From assembly GCA_964036295.1 (NCBI GenBank), contig OZ038462.1, positions 627,501 to 691,500 of the forward strand: a DNA stretch of 64,000 bases, in the 5' to 3' direction. Position numbers and translations under genes: made by a program. The notes under the pieces were generated by a model. The model did not search any database, was not told the origin of the DNA, and saw nothing but the letters and a program-made list of their open reading frames with translations. Source of the DNA: Plumapathes pennacea. Lineage: Eukaryota; Cnidaria; Anthozoa; Antipatharia; Myriopathidae. Below, in pieces: positions 57,576 to 64,000 of this stretch (position 1 is its first letter; every line of letters begins with the position of its first letter).

Positions 57576-58587
57576 AAAGCAACCATTCCTTTCGGTTGGT
57601 CGGTTAATTCGGAAAATTGTTTACCATTATGCAACGCGGTCGCCCCAACCGAGTGTTTCCTGCAAATGGTCTGGTCCTCATTGCTCCATTTGTTATCGCT
57701 TTAGCCAAATTTATAATAACTGCCGATGAGTTTGAGCGAAAAATTTTCATTTGTGGCGGAACTTTCGATCGCCTTCTCGTCATTGTAAGTGCAATGTGAG
57801 CGACGATTGCTCAAAGTTTTGCTTATAACTGATAAACAGAGGTTAGTGTAGAGCATTTGCACAAACAACCTTCTGCAAAGGAAACATTTCTGTGGTGAAC
57901 GGATCAACGGGTTCGGGAATTAGAGACCATTCTTTATTTATGCCAGGGTGGGGGGGGGGGGGGGGGGGAGTGGGGGAGGGGGTGGAAAAACACTGAACTG
58001 AAATTAGAAAACTCTTGACTTCTTTCAGCTTCCAGACCTTATGAAGTGAAGAGAGCACAAATGAAACGTAAAAATTTCCTTACTGCAAAATATCAGCAAG
58101 AACTCTTCCACTGCTCGGGGAACAATAAAAGTTGCTCACAGCGTGTCGACCCAAATTCGATGGGCGCGTAATTCACTGAGAAAATATTTAGAGAACTACT
58201 AAATCTCCTCCACCGGGTGAGGGTCTACCATTCTACTTCGGATGGTGCAGCTCGAACCTCGGAGAGGAAGTAAATCCAAACTTGATAAATAATGAATAAC
58301 AAATAGTGAGTCACTCAACAGCCTGGATCACTGACCAATGCTGCAATCGCGAGAAATTCAGTTGTTTAAAGGTGTGAAAAAACAATGTCTTTTCATTTGA
58401 CAGGTTTAAAAGGAAAAAAAGAAACAGTTTGTTCTTTAGCAGCATTATATTGCCCCCGTTGGCTAAATGAAGTACCGCAACAAAATTCAGCTTAACTATA
58501 AATAACAAACACAAACGTAATATAAACCCTTACACAAGAAAAACGAATTAAAACAAACAAAGAAATCAAGTCCACTACACTTTCGTA

Positions 58588-59607
58588 TCAGGCAGTAATA
58601 TACCCAACAAGCTTCACTTGGTACCAGTTCTTTGAGCCGCCCGTCTGATAGGTACTGGTGATTTTGAAAACCATTTCGTCAGGCAACTGACTGTCCCACG
58701 GAGCCAGCAGCTCGTAATAGAACGTGTTGGCGTATATATTGTAATGTGTATTTGTGACCGAGATCTTGCCAGCCTTCTCGTTCTCTTTCTGATACGCGTC
58801 GAAGTTGAGGTAAGCGTGGCCTGCACTGTTCCAGAAGTTACAGAAGACGGAAATCATGACGGCTTTGGTGTTTGCAGGAAGTTGAACAGGCATTTTGTCG
58901 ATGTAAGTAGGGGTCTTCTGATGCAGAGCGACGCGAGTTAACGAGGGGAATGGTTTATCAACTCTCCTCAAGCTGAAACTACTGCTGCGGTTCAAGGCCA
59001 GTCGCTCGAGGTCTTCCATTTTCTCCTCCGTCGCTTTCAGCTTGGCCACTAGTTCTTCACTCTTTTGCTCCAAAGCTGTAAAGCGGTCCTCTGTAAGCCA
59101 GCGACTCTCGCACAGTTTCCCCGAAAAGCCCGGCAAGCAATCGCACTCAAAACCAAACAAAGTCGTCTTGCATCGGCCATCGTTGCGGCAAGGACATCTC
59201 TGCTCACACTTTGGACCAAAGAAGCCGATAGACGGATCACATTGACAAGTGAAACACTTGTAGCCGTCGTTACACGTTCCTTGATTGCAAGGCTTCTTCA
59301 CAGCAGCGCAGTTGTCTGCGGAGTCTTTGCCAAAGAACTGGGCGATTTTGGTCGCGTCCCCGAAAGCGCTGATTCCAATATCTTGAAGTTGTTGGACCGT
59401 CATCTGCTTCAGTACTGAGGCGTCGATGCGTTGTTGCTGGAAAAGCTTCAGGTAGCTCGGTGTGTCGTTATCAGCGACGCCAGCTTGCTTGAGGAGAACT
59501 CCCAAGGTGCGATCTTTGCGGCATACTGTTACTTGCGCACCCGTCCCAGCTTCTACCTGAAGTACAACGCAAATGAACAAGACGGCGAATACGAACTTGT
59601 GTCCCAT
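58588..59607 (-). CDS. Secreted SAM-EGF protein, array copy 4
   Basis: Intact, 339 residues. Signal peptide MGHKFVFAVLFICVVLQVEA, SAM-like domain (YLKLFQQQRIDASVLKQMTV), two EGF-like domains, coiled coil (KLKATEEKMEDLERL) and beta-rich C-terminal domain ending WYQVKLVGYITA. Variable pair SA in NFWNSAGHAY. It has the only fully canonical TATATAA box (59685-59691), and both flanks are more diverged than in copies 1-3. The AATAAA signal present after copies 1-3 is altered here (ATTATATTGC near 58447). Confidence 0.92.
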   Translation of the reverse strand: MGHKFVFAVLFICVVLQVEAGTGAQVTVCRKDRTLGVLLKQAGVADNDTPSYLKLFQQQRIDASVLKQMTVQQLQDIGISAFGDATKIAQFFGKDSADNCAAVKKPCNQGTCNDGYKCFTCQCDPSIGFFGPKCEQRCPCRNDGRCKTTLFGFECDCLPGFSGKLCESRWLTEDRFTALEQKSEELVAKLKATEEKMEDLERLALNRSSSFSLRRVDKPFPSLTRVALHQKTPTYIDKMPVQLPANTKAVMISVFCNFWNSAGHAYLNFDAYQKENEKAGKISVTNTHYNIYANTFYYELLAPWDSQLPDEMVFKITSTYQTGGSKNWYQVKLVGYITA

Positions 59608-59684
59608 TTTCGATGCTTATGATATCGTCGTCGAGTAGCCGAAAAGCTTAAAACATGAATTCGATCTTGACGCTCAGCGATAGA

Positions 59685-59691
59685 TTATATA
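59685..59691 (-). promoter_or_regulatory. TATA box of copy 4 (TATATAA)
   Basis: On the minus strand GGTATATAATC, about 78 bp before the ATG at 59607, at the position where copies 1 and 2 read TACAAAA. The location fits a start site about 50 bp upstream of the ATG. Confidence 0.65.
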
Positions 59692-59900
59692 CCTTTTAAA
59701 GTCTTAGCTGATGCTGCAACTTTCTCCTCAGTGTTTGCAAAGGAAAATACAACAACCAGGTTGGGAGAATATGGAGATCCATAATAACATGCTACGACAG
59801 AAACTTGAACGCGATGAAACGGTAACCGATACTCGATAGGAAACGAACATGCAACAAGTCATGCACGCGGTAAGAAGTGCAATGTGGTTATCAGTTGGTA

Positions 59901-60352
59901 GGCCCTGGGGGAGGGGGGAAACAATTAAAGAGCCTACGTACTTAGTTGAGGGAATTACACGGGTATTTTCTGAAGTGAGAATTTTTGTACATGATCTCTC
60001 AGTGGATGCCTCATGCCCAGGTCACAGCCTGGATTGCTACAGCAACTACTTGGGCTCGTTTCCTTTATCAGCCATTATCAGTGACCGGGGGGCTATTGTT
60101 TAAAGCTGAAACCTGCTACGACAGCGAAACTCTATCAAACGGTACTTCCAATCAAAACCGCTCGATAAGAATCGAACATGCAACAATTTCATATGCACGC
60201 AGTCAGAATGCATGGTTAACTAATAGTTGATAGGCCCTGGGAAGATGGGGAAAACAATTCAAGAGCCTATGTACTTAGTTTAGGGAATTACATAGGTATC
60301 TTCTGAAGTGAGAATTTTTGTACGTGATCTGCCAGTGGATGACTCACGCCCA
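59901..60352. repeat. Direct duplication of about 122 bp, 330 bp apart
   Basis: TAGGCCCTGGG…CAATTAAAGAGCCTACGTACTTAGTT…CCCAGGTCAC at 59901-60022 is repeated with a few changes at 60230-60352. A related phrase, CACAGCCTGGATTGCTACA, occurs at about 60020 and again at 60606. Confidence 0.8.
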
Positions 60353-60463
60353 GGTCACACGTAACACGGAAAAGGGCAGGAGATTGAATTTCAGGCGGCG
60401 GTAAAATTGTGGCTTTGTGTGAGCCGAGTGAACAGTCCAGACTTTTCCTTACTTCGTTGGGGC

Positions 60464-60745
60464 ATACCGTAGTCTCTCAAATAAGCGCCCTGGCACTTAT
60501 GGCAGGCTTGAACGTAATTTGAAATATTTTTCATTGTGCGAGATTAACGTACTATTCAAAATGAAGAAAATCGAAGTTATAAAAACATTTGCAGTACCGT
60601 TTTTCACAGCCTGGATTGCTACACTAACTACTTTAGCTCGTTTCCTTTATCCATATCAACTTTTAAGTAAGGCACTTAATCGAGGAAGGGCGCTTATTTC
60701 GAATATCGTGCCCAAAGAGGGCGCTTAATTGAGGAAATACGGTAT
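60464..60745. mobile_element. MITE with TACCGTA…CTCAAATAAGCGCCC termini
   Basis: ATACCGTAGTCTCTCAAATA (then AGCGCCCT) at 60464 pairs with AGGGCGCTTAATTGAGGAAA (then TACGGTAT) ending at 60745. An internal second GGGCGCTTATTTCGA repeat is present. TA at each end fits a Tc1/mariner-type duplication. Such TACCGTATTT-ended elements are widespread in invertebrate genomes. Confidence 0.75.
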
Positions 60746-61184
60746 CTCAGTACCGATCAAAGTGATCGAAGTGTGAACGGGGCACAATTGACTCGAATTC
60801 AGATGCGCGGCCGGAAGTGTACACCATCTATACGCTCATTTGCTTGACACAACAGACAATTTCGTGAGAAATTTTAGTGTGATATCATGTACACTCATAT
60901 TATAATCAGCTCAAAAGTCCATTAACCCTGACCTCCTGAGAGCTCTTACATGACAGGTAGGGCCATTCAACAAAGTAGCTGGTATAAACATGGAATTGTG
61001 GCCCTTAGGAACTATTTACACAAAACATAACGCAAAAAAGCGATCTAATTTACAACAAAACAAAAACTATATAAAAGTATACTAGATATGCACAGTGTTA
61101 TAATATCTTCTTATTCAGAATTGAAATCTTGGAAGCTTTGGGTATCTTTTTATGGTAATCTGAGTGACTTTTGTGAGCTCTGGA

Positions 61185-63238
61185 TCAATCCTCTGGCTCT
61201 TCGACAATGGCAGTTCCCTCTCGGATCTGTGGCTTGTTTGGGTTGTTACAGCATAACCAATCAGAAAGCCACAGCTGTGAAAGGAAATCGACAACACCAC
61301 TCAATGAAGTTTGAATAACTACAAGCAAAGATTCTTAATCCTTTCACTCTCAATTCTCCCAAACTTTTAAAATGTGTATGAATGATGTACAGTAGTGAGC
61401 TTTCATCTGAGCAAATTTCCACGACCTTAATTTCCATCACATATAAACCCCAAATAATGGATCCTGTCCAGACATACACTTGACACCAATAGCTTTCTCT
61501 CTTGTGCACCCCATATTTCAATCTTTTACTGTGCTTTATTTTCACTTTTAGAAGAGCAGTTTGGAAAATTAAACAATACTAAAAGTACAACTTACTATGG
61601 GGTCCACTGGCTTCTGTTTACACAGTTCTGTAAGTCCCTTCAGTAGAGTAGGTGTTACTGATCTCGTCAAGTAATCTTTAGCTGCTTGTCCAGTAGAAAT
61701 TGGCTCAACAATACCTGTGATCAACAAGTAAACAGTGATAAGTCTAATTTTATACATACATTGTAAAGAAAGAAGAAACCACAAATATCATGACCACACA
61801 TGCAACACACTACAGTACTATGTATAATATTATTTTAGTATATTATTAGTAGAAGCTTACACTCAAATAATAAAGTTGCCTTCCGGTCATTAGACTTCTG
61901 ACTTACTTTCAGGAAAAAAGAAGTGTATTTCCCTTTCGGCACTTGCATAGCTGTCACTTCCATGCAGGGCATTCCTTGTGCTGTCTGTTCCATAAATTGC
62001 ACGCAAGCTGTGAACATGTAAAACAGAGATATTTTATAAAATAAAGTCAAATAATCTGCTAATAGCACAAGGCTATTACAAAAGATCTTACACATGGATC
62101 TCAACATATCATGTTGGCAAGTACTGCCAGTACAGCAAATAAATATATTTTGTTTAACAAAAATATTGTTATAAATTATAATTATACAGTTTGCAAAGAA
62201 TCAAGTTTTATCCCAGACTGATCAAGTCAGGCTTTTATATAATGCTTGTTCTATAACAAACATCATGCACACTATCCAGCTTTATTATATAAATGTTATA
62301 AATCTGAGTTACAATGTTTACAGTGTAAAACCAATCAGTTGCATTGTACAGCCTATTCTTATCTTACCTAACTTTTCTTATAATATGCAACTAAATGATA
62401 CTTCTAGATCTAAACTTGGCATTTAGCTCACCTTTCTGGGGCTTGGTCGCGGGCCTTCTGTGTGTTGGTTGGTCCAATAAGTTGCCGCCAATATGTTATC
62501 GCACCCTTCTTGGCCAATACAAGAGCCAGTAGTGGGCCACTACTCATGTATGCCACTAGACTTGGAAAGAACATCTTGCCATAATGTTCAGCGTAAAAGT
62601 CACTGGTCTGTTCTGGAGTCATGTGCACTCTTCTTTTCTGTCAACAACAACAACAAACAAACAATCATTCAGATAATTCAATAAAAAAGTAAAAAATCAA
62701 ATGCATGACCTGTCAGTTACACAGGATTCTGGTTGAGCATAAAGTCAAAGCTCTCCTTGCGACCACTCTCGTAAGCGACCAGCTCTAGTACGTCCACCAT
62801 TGTGAAATCCTGTTTGAATTGTCACTCAAACTCTGTAATTAAAAGCTCTGGTAGGCTCTCGTACCGACCAGGAAGGGCGGGAGCAAGATCTGAGAACGTA
62901 CACGACTCCAACAATTTGTTGGCTTTAAGCCAGTACAGTACATCTGCAGTCAGCTACACATTTCGTCGGCCGGGCTGATCGCTAATAACGCAATTTCCCC
63001 CACGTGTTGTTGATTTTGTATATTGTATCTTATCAGATAATTTAAGCTTGCAAAAGAAGCTAAAATTGACTGGGAGCCCTCGATAAAAACGAACCTGTAG
63101 AATGGTGAAGCCATGTTGAAGAACAATTTCTTCGATTTCGTCACTTTTATGGATCGCATCTGGCTTTATGAGCGCGAGCGTCCTTTCGATGTGTATTGCT
63201 GGGGGTGGAGGTATGTCAGGATTACCACCTTCTGGCAT
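61185..63238 (-). CDS. NME5: NME5, nucleoside diphosphate kinase homologue with DPY30-like tail
   Basis: Exons 63095-63238, 62432-62637, 61907-62007, 61596-61714 and 61185-61274, all GT-AG with matching phases, give 220 codons (219 residues; human NME5 is 212). NME5 is a radial-spoke and ciliary protein. The NDK domain opens IERTLALIKPDAIHKSDEI and contains YGKMFFPSLVAYMSSGP, SLRAIYGTDSTRNALHGSDS (catalytic His in the NxxHGSDS motif) and AEREIHFFFPE. The tail, GQAAKDYLTRSVTPTLLKGL to ILWLSDWLCCNNPNK, is a DPY30-like dimerisation motif. The start is the first ATG (63236-63238) before PEGGNPDIPPPP; an upstream TTG was rejected. The last exon is only 29 codons, and was found by matching the family's WLADWLL…NNPNKP signature. 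Confidence 0.93.
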
Positions 63239-64000
63239 TGCTGTGGTCAAATACGAGCAGCAGATCTCTCAACAGGAGAAAGAAGTACAACTTTGTCTGA
63301 AACTCAAAATAAAAATGGCCGCCAATTTACCAACTGTAGTCATGGTGATGGTCTAACATTTTGAGGGTTACCGCTGACTGCAGAATCCGCAGAATACTTT
63401 TTACGTTTCGTTCCCAGGCTCTTTTCCGGAACGAAGGGCGTATATACAAGAAAACAAATAACCCGAAATACTGCTCAGTTTCAAGCCGACCTGCTATCAT
63501 GATTGCTAAAAGTTGCACACAAACAGCATTTTTCAAACGAAAAGTGAAAGGTTACATCTCTAAGCGTTGAAGACCGATTGTGATCATTGAAGAGAGTTGA
63601 TCAATCGGTTGGTTTTCACGAGTGCGCGCGCAAGATATCAAACGTCAAATTTCCTCTTCGTTAGTGATATATCTAAGCAGATGATCACTTCAGTGGCAGG
63701 ATAATCGCATGTCTATGCCCATATTAAGTACATCTTTTTTAGTATTAGCACGCCACGTGCATCATTGTCCTTTTAACTTCGTAGGAAGCAATCATAAAAT
63801 CCTTTAAGGAGTTCGTGATTACTCACGGCAAATACAATACTAAAACTGAGCATGGAACGATATTCAGACTTGCTCAATGAAATGCTCGATCTTATAGCGG
63901 AAAGGTTAGCGGATACCATTCAACAAAACAAAGTCAAAGACAATTACACAAAAATGATAAATCTTTCTCGTTAATTACCACCTTGCGCCGATACACGACT
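63239..64000. other. Upstream of NME5; possible start of a gene at 63852
   Basis: Probable NME5 promoter on the minus strand, without a TATA box that I can see. On the + strand ATG 63852 begins MERYSDLLNEMLDLIAERLA, and the frame contains a possible donor (GAAAG|GTTAGC near 63902). It could be the first exon of a divergent gene running out of the window, but the evidence is thin. Confidence 0.35.

Larger units (their letters stand above)
45650..59800. repeat. Tandem array of about 4-kb units, each with one SAM-EGF gene
   Basis: The phrase ACAACAACAGCTG(G/T)GGCAAGAA…GTTAGTTATCG begins units near 45653, 49711 and 53728. The gene stop codons fall at 47161, 51208, 55532 and 58588 (spacings 4047, 4324 and 3056). 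Non-coding parts are also shared, including the 3' UTR, promoter, a GGTACC-rich block and a long upstream spacer. Unit 4 keeps mainly the gene with diverged flanks. Unit boundaries are approximate. Confidence 0.9.
59608..61184. other. Intergenic between array copy 4 and NME5
   Basis: Contains the copy 4 promoter, a direct duplication (59901-60022 and 60230-60352), the inverted-repeat element at 60464-60745 and AT-rich sequence after 60900. No further gene seen. Confidence 0.55.

Noticed and set aside
61115-61300. 61-codon frame at the NME5 end (MVLSISFHSCGFLIGY…)
   Set aside because: Wrong frame; the true last exon of NME5 (61185-61274) lies here in another frame and matches the family C-terminus.

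Overview
This window is animal DNA, most likely from an anthozoan cnidarian (a stony coral or close relative). It has GT-AG introns, an AT-rich base composition, many small inverted-repeat elements, long trinucleotide microsatellites and nuclear tRNA genes with Pol III terminators. It also has tandem clusters of receptor and secreted-protein genes of a cnidarian style. No bacterial features are present. All functional names come from reading motifs by eye; no database search was run.

Layout. 1-4825 holds a tandem cluster of class A GPCRs on the + strand: one cut by the window edge, one intact, and one that has lost everything before TM4. 4826-9670 is mostly non-genic, with a 236-bp ATT microsatellite and a promoter-like patch. 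9671-15299 is a 13-exon LIN54 gene (+), whose product would be the DNA-binding subunit of the DREAM/MuvB cell-cycle complex; both cysteine-rich CXC domains are present. 18180-19868 is an intronless Shaker-type (Kv1-like) potassium channel (-). 25170-40865 is one large gene (-) that I reassembled from 23 exons that all keep frame: a ~1965-residue WD40- and HEAT-repeat protein resembling WDR87/WDR97. Three same-strand tRNA-Gly(UCC) genes and several inverted-repeat elements lie in its introns. 42599-43671 holds an unrecognised small intronless gene with a degenerate tandem copy of its 3' end.

The most unusual region is 45650-59800. It is a tandem array with a period of about 4 kb, carrying four copies (-) of an intronless secreted protein: signal peptide, SAM-like domain, two EGF domains, coiled coil and a beta-rich C-terminal domain. 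Three copies are open and one is frameshifted. Because the units are near-identical by eye, they act as a natural alignment. They expose an empty and two filled sites of a MITE flanked by TTA, a second MITE at TTAA, TATA-box differences between copies, and a two-residue hotspot of variation in the C-terminal domain.

61185-63238 is a 5-exon NME5 gene (-) (NDK domain plus DPY30-like tail, a ciliary/radial-spoke family). NME5 and the WD40/HEAT gene both belong to families linked to cilia; no operon-like cooperation between genes in the window is implied.
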